Shown here: positions 1-6,463 of the stretch, one piece after another | Numbering within the stretch: position 1 is the stretch's first letter | Layout of the letters: each line of letters starts with the position of its first letter | Notes under the pieces: model-generated | What the model saw: the letters and a program-made list of their open reading frames with translations, nothing else | Databases searched by the model: none | What the model was told of the DNA's origin: nothing | DNA from: Pandoraea apista | GTDB lineage: Bacteria > Pseudomonadota > Gammaproteobacteria > Burkholderiales > Burkholderiaceae | Length of the DNA: 64,000 bases | Direction: 5' to 3' | Assembly: GCF_001465595.2 (NCBI RefSeq) | Contig: NZ_CP013481.2 | Location: 1,984,001-2,048,000 of the forward strand | Translations under genes and position numbers: made by a program

Positions 1-207
1 GTCACCTTCACCCATGACGATCCATACGGCGTTGTATCCATAGCGCTTTTGGATGCCAATCGCATACTCAAGCTTTATCGACTTTATCTTCCCATCCAGC
101 CACTGGTTGACGGTTCCCTTAGTGACGCCGGCCGCCGTCGCGATCTCGATTTGCTCGGCGCCGGTCTCGTCGATGATGGTTTGGATTCGTTGGTCAAGTG
201 TGCTCAT
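1..207 (-). CDS. CI-like phage repressor, N-terminal part (runs off the window)
   Basis: Only the first 69 codons lie in the window; the frame is still open at base 1. The start is the ATG at 207-205. Residues about 10-45 form a helix-turn-helix of XRE type, with an IEIATAAGVTKGTVNQW recognition segment, followed by a WIVMGEGD stretch typical of the linker in CI/C2-type repressors. It diverges from a Cro-like gene across a 93-bp operator region, as in lambdoid lysis/lysogeny switches. It probably maintains lysogeny of prophage A. Whether a LexA-like autocleavage domain follows cannot be seen. Confidence 0.85.
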   Translation of the reverse strand, partial: MSTLDQRIQTIIDETGAEQIEIATAAGVTKGTVNQWLDGKIKSIKLEYAIGIQKRYGYNAVWIVMGEGD

Positions 208-300
208 GGGATAGAAATCTAAACGAATCGTGGTTTAGAGCACTTTCCAAATTCAGTTTAGGGTTCTATACTCTCGGCAAGACCTATTGGAGCCGACGAT
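208..300 (+). promoter_or_regulatory. Divergent repressor/cro operator-promoter region
   Basis: The interval holds an inverted repeat CTAAAC-N8-GTTTAG (219-238) and a further half-site GTTTAG (256-261), likely operators for the flanking repressor or Cro. A rightward promoter fits TTTCCA (244-249), 17 bp, TATACT (267-272), placing the half-site between the two boxes. The cro ribosome site is TTGGAG just upstream of 301. Operator assignment is inferred from symmetry and position. Confidence 0.6.
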
Positions 301-507
301 ATGAACCTAACGAAACAGCAGGCCACGGCCATTTTTGGCAGCGGTGCTGCGCTTGCTCGAGCGCTCGGCATCACGAAGGGCGCCGTGTCTCAGTGGCCCG
401 ATCAGCTCGACCAGCAACGCACGGCAATGGTGATCGGCGCCGCAGTTCAAAACGGTAAGTCCGTTCCTGATGGCTTCATTAATCAACCCGATCAGGTTGC
501 GGCGTGA
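301..507 (+). CDS. Cro/YdaS-like transcriptional regulator
   Basis: A 68-residue protein that is almost entirely one helix-turn-helix: residues 5-35 read as QQATAIFGSGAALARALGIT followed by KGAVSQW. The weak N-terminal helix and the WPDQLDQQRTAMV stretch match YdaS/Cro-type proteins that toxin-antitoxin databases also call YdaS antitoxin. It is the first rightward gene and diverges from the repressor, so it most likely acts as Cro, shutting off the repressor promoter during lytic growth. ATG at 301 has a TTGGAG ribosome site. Confidence 0.8.
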   Translation: MNLTKQQATAIFGSGAALARALGITKGAVSQWPDQLDQQRTAMVIGAAVQNGKSVPDGFINQPDQVAA

Positions 508-519
508 ACAACCGATCGG

Positions 520-816
520 TCATACGCGGGAAGGTGGCTCTCCGAGCACTTCAAGCATCGCAGCAAGCGAGAGCGTCAGCTTCTCGTCATATGGCGCTGA
601 CAGCGGGTGGCTCGAAAACGCATCTCCAAGGTCGTTCGCCGATTGACGTAGCGCTAACGCAATTTGTGATTTGTGTTGCGCTCTTTCCAAGAGCAAATGC
701 ATTGCCCGCTCCAGCAGGTCGATTTTCGCTTGCTGCATCAAAACCGTATTGCTGAATGCCTGGATCACTGCTGCAACGTCATCCGGGTTGAGTGGCTGTT
801 GCTTCCCTTCTTTCAT
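520..816 (-). CDS. Hypothetical protein antisense within the immunity region
   Basis: A 98-residue protein with a GTGAGGA ribosome site correctly spaced before the ATG at 816-814. It is amphipathic, with a helical central segment (about 20-60: AFSNTVLMQQAKIDLLERA, then LLLERAQHKSQIALALRQSA) and no recognised domain. It is the only leftward gene between cro and cII, so it is transcribed toward the cro end and could interfere with early rightward transcription. The frame is open further upstream, but no ribosome site supports a longer form. The call rests on ribosome site and composition. Confidence 0.55.
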   Translation of the reverse strand: MKEGKQQPLNPDDVAAVIQAFSNTVLMQQAKIDLLERAMHLLLERAQHKSQIALALRQSANDLGDAFSSHPLSAPYDEKLTLSLAAMLEVLGEPPSRV

Positions 817-961
817 GGAGTCCTCACTGATGAAAGTTAATGTCGATGGCCTGCAAGCCGGCATTAATTCTCGCATGGCCGAGAACTCCGCCGTTTCGTT
901 GTCGCTTGGGATGAAGTTTCCCGCGCGACGCTGCACCGCACAACATTCGCGAGACTGATCC

Positions 962-1471
962 GTGAACACATCCGACGCTGCATATCACCTCGTCCATGAC
1001 TACAAGGGCGGTTCCGAATCGCTCGCACCTCGCATGGGCATCTCAGCCGCACTACTGCGCAACAAGGTCAACCGCAATCGGACCCCGGAGAACCGCAACG
1101 TTCTATCGCTGGCCGAGGCGGTGAACATGACCGACCTGACCGGCGACGAGCGAATCCTTCACGCTTGGGCATCCGAGCGCAATAGCGTCTTGGTGCGTCT
1201 TCCAGAGCCGACTGAGCAGCCTGACAACGAGGAATTGCTTGGCCTCTTCATGCGCCTTACGACGGAGTTTGGCGCGCTCGCACAGCGCCATCAGGAAGCG
1301 ACCGAAGACGGTGAAGTCGACGAACAGGAGAAATCCGACCTGAAGCGCCTTGGCAACCAGATACACCAGACGGTGCAGCAGATCCAGAGCCTCACCGAGG
1401 TGATTTACTGCCGCCCATCTACTGGTAGCGGCACCACGCCGCAGCGCGCTCCGAGCGTGCGGGTGGTGTGA
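962..1471 (+). CDS. CII-like phage regulatory protein
   Basis: A 169-residue protein from a GTG start. The N-terminus (DAAYHLVHDYKGGSESLAPRMG, then SAALLRNKVNRNR) is the typical beginning of the Phage_CII family in Burkholderia and Ralstonia phages, where a small helix-turn-helix binds DNA. The C-terminal half is acidic and helical. Its place after cro matches lambda cII, an activator of lysogenic promoters. Family and position agree; the regulatory sites were not identified. Confidence 0.75.
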   Translation: MNTSDAAYHLVHDYKGGSESLAPRMGISAALLRNKVNRNRTPENRNVLSLAEAVNMTDLTGDERILHAWASERNSVLVRLPEPTEQPDNEELLGLFMRLTTEFGALAQRHQEATEDGEVDEQEKSDLKRLGNQIHQTVQQIQSLTEVIYCRPSTGSGTTPQRAPSVRVV

Positions 1472-1472
1472 C

Positions 1473-1550
1473 ATGGCCGACATCATTGCCGCCGTGCCCA
1501 TCGTCTGCATCGTCGCCGTGACGTGGTTCGTGCTGCGTCGGAGGGGGTGA
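1473..1550 (+). CDS. Tiny membrane peptide (25 aa)
   Basis: An ATG two bases after the cII stop opens a 25-residue frame. It is essentially one transmembrane helix (DIIAAVPIVCIVAVTWFVL) ending in RRRG, a positive-inside tail. There is no strong ribosome site, so translation would depend on coupling to cII. Function unknown; small single-span peptides are common here in Burkholderia prophages. Confidence 0.4.
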   Translation: MADIIAAVPIVCIVAVTWFVLRRRG

Positions 1551-1605
1551 ACGATGCGCGCCTTGTATGATGACGTTCCTAATTCATTGACCGGAACGGA
1601 CCAAT

Positions 1606-1905
1606 ATGGACAGCACAAAGAAGCCATCCGAGGAATTACGCGAAGAGCGCGAATTCCAAAGGAAGTACTGGGACAAACTGTATTCCGAGGCGAAAGCTGG
1701 GAGCAGTCTCCACGATGCAATCGGCGTGATTGTTGCTCTGCATCGCTCACTCGTGGACGGCGAACCACTCAACGAGGAATGGGCGCGTTGGGTCGAGGAA
1801 TGGCTTCATCTTGCCGATCGAGTGGAGTCCGACATGGACACTTGGTTGAATATGGTGTTCTCCGACAACGTCGAGCACATCATGTCACGCAAAAAGCGCG
1901 ACTGA
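1606..1905 (+). CDS. Hypothetical acidic protein
   Basis: A 99-residue, strongly acidic and Trp-rich helical protein with no recognised domain (for example LNEEWARWVEEWLHLADRV at about 60-78). A GGAACGGA ribosome site precedes ATG 1606. It lies in the early operon between cII and the replication gene. The composition resembles small phage inhibitors or DNA mimics, but nothing specific supports that. Confidence 0.65.
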   Translation: MDSTKKPSEELREEREFQRKYWDKLYSEAKAGSSLHDAIGVIVALHRSLVDGEPLNEEWARWVEEWLHLADRVESDMDTWLNMVFSDNVEHIMSRKKRD

Positions 1906-1961
1906 TTCATCGTCTCCCGTGCCGCAATGGCGCGGGCAATCGCTTTCGGATGGGGGTCTAA

Positions 1962-2909
1962 ATGGCCCGCATCCGCTCTACCAAGCCCGAATTCTGGACC
2001 TCTGAGCAGGTTATGGAGCTGTCGCGCGACGCGCGGCTCTTGTTCATCGGCATGTGGAATTTCTGCGATGACGCAGGAATCCACCCAGCCAGCCCGAAGC
2101 GCCTCAAAGCCGAAGTCTTCCCCGCAGATGATTTGACCTCGTTGGACATTCGCCGACTGGTCGACGAATTGGTGTCGATCGGTCTCGTCGAAGAGTACGA
2201 AGTCGACGGCGAGGCATTTTGGATTGTTACCGGCTGGCATCACCAGAAGATCGAAAAGCCGACCTACACGCACCCTCGTCCCGACGGCACGCTCCCTGCA
2301 AACGCGCCGGCGCGCCGCAAAACCCGCATCTCATCGTCAAATTCGACGAGTAGTCGTGGAGATGTCGACGACAAGTCGCCGAATGATCGCCGACCGCTCG
2401 ACGACAACTCGCCGACGGAGTCGAGTCGAGTCGAGTCGAGTCGAAAGGAATTAGGTTCTAACAACGACGGTGGTACACCTCCCGCGAATGACGAAAATTC
2501 GCTTCTCGTCGCCGTCGACGTTTCGAAACGATTGATCGCCTGGGAACGAGAGCGGGGCAAGTTTCCCAAGGGGCTGAATGCGTCGACCCAGCCGGTGCTG
2601 GACCTGGCGTCCATGAGCATCACCGCCGTGGAACTGCGTGCAGCCTACGACGATGCCGTGAGCGAACGCGACAAGGCGTCGGACCCCACGCCCGTCAACG
2701 CAGGCTTCGTGCGCTCGTTCGTCGAGAAGCACCGGCGCCCCCCGCCTAAGCCCAAAGCACCACCGCTACACACGCTCAACGACACACAACTCACGCAGGC
2801 CGGCCGCGAATGCGGCGCTGGCGAGGCGCGCGTCGGGGAGTCTCGAGACTCGTACATCGATCGGATCAAGCGCAAGCAGGCCGAAAACTCACGAGGAGCC
2901 GCAGCATGA
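1962..2909 (+). CDS. O-like phage replication protein
   Basis: 315 residues. The N-terminus (MARIRSTKPEFWTSEQVMEL, then RDARLLFIGMWNFCDDAGIH) is characteristic of phage replisome organisers with a winged-helix domain over about residues 1-110, ending in the WHHQKIEKPTYTHPRP motif. A low-complexity Ser/Arg-rich linker (about 120-185) follows, then a helical C-terminal half. The linker is encoded by five tandem GAGTC pentamers. It probably recruits a helicase to an origin within or near this gene, as lambda O does. No helicase gene is visible in prophage A, so host DnaB would be used. Confidence 0.8.
   Translation: MARIRSTKPEFWTSEQVMELSRDARLLFIGMWNFCDDAGIHPASPKRLKAEVFPADDLTSLDIRRLVDELVSIGLVEEYEVDGEAFWIVTGWHHQKIEKPTYTHPRPDGTLPANAPARRKTRISSSNSTSSRGDVDDKSPNDRRPLDDNSPTESSRVESSRKELGSNNDGGTPPANDENSLLVAVDVSKRLIAWERERGKFPKGLNASTQPVLDLASMSITAVELRAAYDDAVSERDKASDPTPVNAGFVRSFVEKHRRPPPKPKAPPLHTLNDTQLTQAGRECGAGEARVGESRDSYIDRIKRKQAENSRGAAA
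2418..2442. repeat. GAGTC x5 tandem repeat inside the replication gene
   Basis: Five perfect copies of GAGTC in tandem, encoding an ESSRV-type repeat in the linker. The 5-bp period is not a multiple of three, so the reading frame rotates between copies. The repetition is therefore at DNA level. Possible roles are a replication-origin element, as lambda iterons lie inside the O gene, or a slippage-prone tract. Confidence 0.9.
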
Positions 2910-3433
2910 GCGATACCACCACGACCTCGCAGGACAACGGCCCGAAGTGGCTTTGCGCCGCTCACGGCTGCATGCTCGCCGGCACCACGAAGACCGGGGC
3001 GGACTGGCTATGCGGCTGTCACGCGCATGTCCTGCCGATGCACTGGCAGGAGGTCACGCGCCGCATGCACGAGCGCTCGGCGTTCGTCCGTGCGTACCTC
3101 AACGCCGCGACGATTCACCCTTTCGACTGGGTCAACGGCCGTCACCGTGCTGCATCCGATGCGATGGCACGCATGGGGCGCCCCGACTTGGCACCCGCGA
3201 ACCAGACGCGCTCCGTGAAGGTGTTTGATCGAAAAGAGCATGCCTTCGTCGATCACGTTCGCACGATCAACGAGCAGCAATCGATCAAGCACTGGACAGA
3301 GCGGCTCTACCTGACCCTCATCGCCGAATGCACGGCGAACCTCGAAAAGGCGAAGGTGCGCTCGGTGCCCACTGCTGAACTGCCGTTCACGCCGCCAGCC
3401 GTTCAATCCCTCATCCCGGAGATGGCCGAATGA
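2906..3433 (+). CDS. Hypothetical protein with Cys/His N-terminus
   Basis: 175 residues. The start is the ATG at 2906 with a GAGGAG ribosome site; it overlaps the previous stop (ATGA). Residues 15-40 hold a CAAHGC and a WLCGCHAH pair that could bind zinc. The rest is helical, ending in a segment (KVFDRKEHAFVDHVRTINEQ) without recognised homology. It lies between the replication and resolvase genes, so a DNA-metabolism role is likely but unproven. Confidence 0.75.
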   Translation: MSDTTTTSQDNGPKWLCAAHGCMLAGTTKTGADWLCGCHAHVLPMHWQEVTRRMHERSAFVRAYLNAATIHPFDWVNGRHRAASDAMARMGRPDLAPANQTRSVKVFDRKEHAFVDHVRTINEQQSIKHWTERLYLTLIAECTANLEKAKVRSVPTAELPFTPPAVQSLIPEMAE

Positions 3434-4002
3434 CACTTTTCGATGAAATGCCGGCATACCCCGGCGAGATGGACGAATTCCCGGACCTCGCGCGCGCGCG
3501 CACGTTTGACACGTGCCGTTCGATCCTCGCGCTCGACCTCGGCACGAAGCTCGGCTGGGCGACGGTGGACCGGAATGGCGTGGTGCGTAGCGGCAGCGTC
3601 TCGTGTTCCACCTCGAATGGTGGGTTCACCGGACGCGCGTTGAGGTGGAACAAATTCCGGGCACACCTGAGCGAATTGTGTTCCAGCGTTGGCGATTTTG
3701 ACGCCGTGTACTTCGAGCACGTTCAGGCGCATGGTTCGCAGAAAAACCCCAACGTGATTGTCACGGCCCATGTCTACGGGGGATTCCTGGCTCACCTCGA
3801 ACATTGGTGCGGGGGCCGTAATCTGCAACCGACGGGTGTCGGCGTTGGCGAGGTGAAGAAGGCTTGGGCTGGGAAAGGCAACGCCAAGAAGCCAGAAATG
3901 ATCGCCGCTGCGCGTGCTAAGGGCTTCCGCCCCGCTGACGACAACGAGGCCGACGCCCTGGCCATCCTGTCGCTGGCCATCACGCGGGAGAACGCACGAT
4001 GA
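3430..4002 (+). CDS. RuvC-like Holliday junction resolvase
   Basis: 190 residues with an RNase H-like fold. The first strand ILALDLGTKLGWA carries Asp36, the YFEHV strand carries Glu96, and the C-terminal PADDNEADALAI helix carries Asp171 and Asp175. This is the acidic set expected of RuvC-type nucleases. Phage RuvC-like enzymes cut branched DNA during recombination or before packaging. Start codon and upstream stop overlap (ATGA), so translation is coupled to the preceding gene. Confidence 0.85.
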   Translation: MTLFDEMPAYPGEMDEFPDLARARTFDTCRSILALDLGTKLGWATVDRNGVVRSGSVSCSTSNGGFTGRALRWNKFRAHLSELCSSVGDFDAVYFEHVQAHGSQKNPNVIVTAHVYGGFLAHLEHWCGGRNLQPTGVGVGEVKKAWAGKGNAKKPEMIAAARAKGFRPADDNEADALAILSLAITRENAR

Positions 4003-4571
4003 CCGCAAACACGCATTGGACACCCGAGCAAGACGCCCGGCTCTGCGAACTGTGGGCGCGCGACGTGCCGGTCGATGAGATCGCTGCCGAACTCGGACGC
4101 ACCGAGATCGCCGTGCCGAAGCGCGCACGCGGTGCTCTGGGCCTGCCGCGTCGTGAGATCGACCAATACCGCAATCCCTCGATCGCATGGCCCGCGATCC
4201 AGCGCGAATTGCGCAAGGTGCCGTCAGCCGACTCCAAGTATCTCGCGCTCGTCACGGGCTACTCGCGCCGCCAGATGCTGCTTCTGCTGCGCCAGCACCA
4301 TGACGCAAAGGAGCTTCACATCGCGAAGTGGGTGCGTTACTCGGTGGCGGGGCAGTGGGCGCCGCAATACGCCCTGGGCGCCGGTGAGGATGCACCCAGG
4401 CCGGTGCCGCTCACGCGTGCCGAGAGGTGGAAGAACACCGCGAAGAAGCTCAAGGACAACCCCGAGCATTACCTGCGTCGCAATCAGAACGCGCGCCTGC
4501 GCTACGCCACGCGTACCGGCAAGCTCGTGCGCCGTGACCCGCTCACAGCCGCTCTGTTCGGGGGTGCGTGA
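3999..4571 (+). CDS. GcrA/SANT-like helix-turn-helix protein
   Basis: 190 residues. The N-terminus (WTPEQDARLCELWARDVPVD, then EIAAELGRTEIAVPKRARGA, residues 7-46) has the pattern of Myb/SANT-like and GcrA-type domains, which bind DNA or the sigma factor region. The rest is basic (RAERWKNTAKKLKDNPEHYL, then RRNQNARLRYATR). It is likely a DNA-binding early regulator or structural component of the replication region. It overlaps the resolvase stop. Confidence 0.6.
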   Translation: MTANTHWTPEQDARLCELWARDVPVDEIAAELGRTEIAVPKRARGALGLPRREIDQYRNPSIAWPAIQRELRKVPSADSKYLALVTGYSRRQMLLLLRQHHDAKELHIAKWVRYSVAGQWAPQYALGAGEDAPRPVPLTRAERWKNTAKKLKDNPEHYLRRNQNARLRYATRTGKLVRRDPLTAALFGGA

Positions 4572-4681
4572 TGCGCGACCCAATCGGCGCAATCCTCGTC
4601 TTCGTCGGGCTCGCCTGCGTGCTCATCGCCGCTTGCTCGGCGCTCGGAATCGCCATCGTCGAGATCACTTTCCGCCCCTAA
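4571..4681 (+). CDS. Tiny membrane peptide (36 aa)
   Basis: ATG 4571 overlaps the previous stop (TGATG). The peptide is one long hydrophobic helix (GAILVFVGLACVLIAACSAL) flanked by MRDP and EITFRP. No lipobox spacing was recognised with certainty, although LIAAC could be one. Too short for homology-based assignment. Confidence 0.45.
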   Translation: MRDPIGAILVFVGLACVLIAACSALGIAIVEITFRP

Positions 4682-4683
4682 AC

Positions 4684-4929
4684 ATGAGCAACCTTGTCCG
4701 TCTCGCAGGCATCCTTCCGCGCCAGCCAGAATTTCGTGCGTGGCTGGCCGAAGCCGCTCATCAACCGATCACCCCTGACGACGCCGCCGAGTTCATCCGC
4801 ATCGCGTGCGGTGTCGATAGCCGTCGACAGATCGATCAGGACGCCGGCGCGGCAGAACGTTTTCACACCATCGTGCGCCGGCCGTTCCTGGCGTGGCGCG
4901 ATCAGCAGCACCAACCCAAAGGAGCATGA
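4684..4929 (+). CDS. Hypothetical early phage protein
   Basis: 81 residues from ATG 4684 (MSNLVRLAGILPRQPEFRAW). The first half has a pattern (FRAWLAEAAHQPITPDDAAE) seen in small proteins of Burkholderia phages of unknown function; the end is RRPFLAWRDQQHQPKGA. Only two bases separate it from the preceding stop. No domain is assigned. Confidence 0.6.
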   Translation: MSNLVRLAGILPRQPEFRAWLAEAAHQPITPDDAAEFIRIACGVDSRRQIDQDAGAAERFHTIVRRPFLAWRDQQHQPKGA

Positions 4930-4931
4930 AC

Positions 4932-5294
4932 ATGGAAGATGTCAACGAGCAACAATCAGGCGCCGAGGTGGCGCAAGTGGGGGAGCCTGTCGCTGCGACG
5001 GAACAGGCGTCGTCCGAGACGAGCACCACGGCATCGAGCGGTGCGGATGCGACGCTGGCCGACGTTGGGCTCGGGACTCAATCGAACGAATCAACCGGCG
5101 AGTTGCAGACGGGCACCAGCGAGGGTTCCACGAAGGGCGGTGATGCGCCCGATTCCCGAGCGATCGCTCGGGGCGCCGTTTCCGTCGGCGACATCTTCTC
5201 CGTGGTGGTACGCGAAACGCATGTGACGGTCGTAGGCCGCGATGGCTACGTGATCATCCGCGACAACGAGGGAACGGCCAATGACGCAGCCTGA
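4932..5294 (+). CDS. Hypothetical acidic protein with disordered N-terminus
   Basis: 120 residues. ATG 4932 is preferred over ATG 4926 because AAAGGAG (4918-4924) is correctly spaced only for the former. Residues 1-80 are low-complexity Glu/Ser/Thr/Gly/Ala and likely disordered. The last 40 (AVSVGDIFSVVVRETHVTVV) form a compact beta-rich end. Function not recognised. Confidence 0.6.
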   Translation: MEDVNEQQSGAEVAQVGEPVAATEQASSETSTTASSGADATLADVGLGTQSNESTGELQTGTSEGSTKGGDAPDSRAIARGAVSVGDIFSVVVRETHVTVVGRDGYVIIRDNEGTANDAA

Positions 5295-5457
5295 AATCTA
5301 CTTCGACCCGGACCTGAACTTGATCACCGCTGACCCGAAGCCTGGTAACAACGCGCGCGTGATTACGAAGGCCGACGTCCCGGCGCTGGTGCGTGCCGGT
5401 GCCGAGGTCGACAAGTCTGCCCGCGCCGTCAGCCAACGTCTGCCCTCGGGGAAGTGA
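5281..5457 (+). CDS. Small hypothetical protein (58 aa)
   Basis: ATG 5281 lies 14 bases inside the end of the preceding gene, a common arrangement in this operon. The product (MTQPEIYFDPDLNLITADPK and onward) is soluble and ends in SQRLPSGK. No domain is recognised. Confidence 0.5.
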   Translation: MTQPEIYFDPDLNLITADPKPGNNARVITKADVPALVRAGAEVDKSARAVSQRLPSGK

Positions 5458-5461
5458 ACGA

Positions 5462-5719
5462 ATGCCCAACGCCGTCCCGCTCGATGTGCGCGTCGACTGG
5501 TTCCGTGTGCTCACGGACCTTTGCCGGGATGGCGGTTCGCTATACCAACTTGCGCGGGACACATCGATTCCTCGTTCGTCGCTCCAGTCATACAAGAATG
5601 GCAGCGAGCCGACGCACGCCGTAGGCATGTGCTTGCTGGCGCACTGGTCGGCGAAGGTGGGTAAGTCGGGCGGAGATGCACCGCTCGTGACGCGGTATCA
5701 ATCTATCAATGTGAGGTGA
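5462..5719 (+). CDS. Small helix-turn-helix phage protein
   Basis: 85 residues from ATG 5462. Residues 15-50 (VLTDLCRDGGSLYQLARDTS, then IPRSSLQSYKNGSEP) fit a helix-turn-helix with a SSLQSYKNG recognition helix. It probably binds DNA as a late-early regulator. It sits at the end of the early operon, just upstream of a terminator. Confidence 0.65.
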   Translation: MPNAVPLDVRVDWFRVLTDLCRDGGSLYQLARDTSIPRSSLQSYKNGSEPTHAVGMCLLAHWSAKVGKSGGDAPLVTRYQSINVR

Positions 5720-5721
5720 GC

Positions 5722-5910
5722 ATGACAGACGAGGAGGCATTGCTGATTCTTGCGGCGCGCGGGGGGGGAGAGTGGATTAACTGGAATGAGAGAACGAATC
5801 GACCGCAATGGTGGCAGATGGGCAATCATCAGGCATCTATCACGCTTGATGGAGATTTCACGCGAGAACAACTGATGGCCATCCTGCATTTTGAGGATCG
5901 CGCCGAGTGA
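5722..5910 (+). CDS. Small hypothetical protein (62 aa)
   Basis: ATG 5722 is chosen because GAGGTGAG (5714-5721) lies next to it; a GTG at 5716 would overlap the previous stop. The Trp-rich product (GGEWINWNERTNRPQWWQMG) has no recognised domain. It is the last gene before the terminator that ends the early operon. Confidence 0.55.
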   Translation: MTDEEALLILAARGGGEWINWNERTNRPQWWQMGNHQASITLDGDFTREQLMAILHFEDRAE

Positions 5911-5929
5911 CGCGTCTTCTGCTCATGCA

Positions 5930-5951
5930 AACCCGCTTCGGCGGGTTTTTT
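5930..5951 (+). terminator. Rho-independent terminator (TTCG tetraloop)
   Basis: A 7-bp stem AACCCGC / GCGGGTT closed by a TTCG loop and followed by six T. It separates the early operon from the terminase genes. The 25-base stretch 5930-5954 recurs exactly at 40452-40476 in prophage B. Confidence 0.85.
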
Positions 5952-5983
5952 GTTGCCTGCGATTTCCCCTCGCCCGACGATTT

Positions 5984-5999
5984 AGACGAAATCTCGTCT
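5984..5999. repeat. Inverted repeat upstream of the small terminase gene
   Basis: AGACGA-AATC-TCGTCT, between the terminator and the small terminase gene. It could be an operator or part of a packaging (pac) or late-control site. Only the symmetry is seen. Confidence 0.4.
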
Positions 6000-6046
6000 G
6001 CCATGCCGCCAAATAATCACCGCAGGTTATAAACAGCGGGGCGGAA

Positions 6047-6463
6047 ATGCCGAGAGGCGCGAAATCGTCATACCAGCCGGAATACGCGGAGCAAGCGCGC
6101 AAGCTGTGCCTGCTCGGTGCGACCGACGACGTGATCGCCCGATTCTTCGGCGTGACTGACCGCACGCTGCGCAACTGGAAGCAGAAGGAATCGAAATTCG
6201 CCGACGCGTGCAAGCTCGGCAAGCTCTCGGCCGACGCAGAGGTCGTCAGCTCGCTGTATGAGAAGGCCAAGGGCGGCGACGTCACGGCCTGCATCTACTG
6301 GCTGAAGAACCGCCAGCCCGAGCAGTGGCGCGACCGCGTGGCGCACGAAGTAACGGGCGCCGCCGGTGGCCCGATCAAGCACGAAACCTCCCTCGACGTC
6401 TCGAAGCTCTCCGACGAGCAGCTTCGCGCGCTCGCATCCATCGCAGTGAAGGGTGGTGAGTGA
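6047..6463 (+). CDS. Terminase small subunit
   Basis: 138 residues. The N-terminus (EYAEQARKLCLLGATDDVIA, then RFFGVTDRTLRNWKQK, residues 12-47) is the helix-turn-helix that recognises the packaging site. A helical oligomerisation part and a C-terminal KLSDEQLRALASIAVKG tail follow, as in many small terminases. It heads the late operon, and its stop overlaps the large subunit start (TGATG). Confidence 0.85.
   Translation: MPRGAKSSYQPEYAEQARKLCLLGATDDVIARFFGVTDRTLRNWKQKESKFADACKLGKLSADAEVVSSLYEKAKGGDVTACIYWLKNRQPEQWRDRVAHEVTGAAGGPIKHETSLDVSKLSDEQLRALASIAVKGGE

Noticed and set aside
504..755. Plus-strand frame following cro
   Set aside because: It lies opposite a better supported minus-strand gene and has an atypical composition.
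1103..1768. 221-residue minus-strand frame under cII and the next gene
   Set aside because: Arg/Ser-rich antisense shadow of two supported genes.
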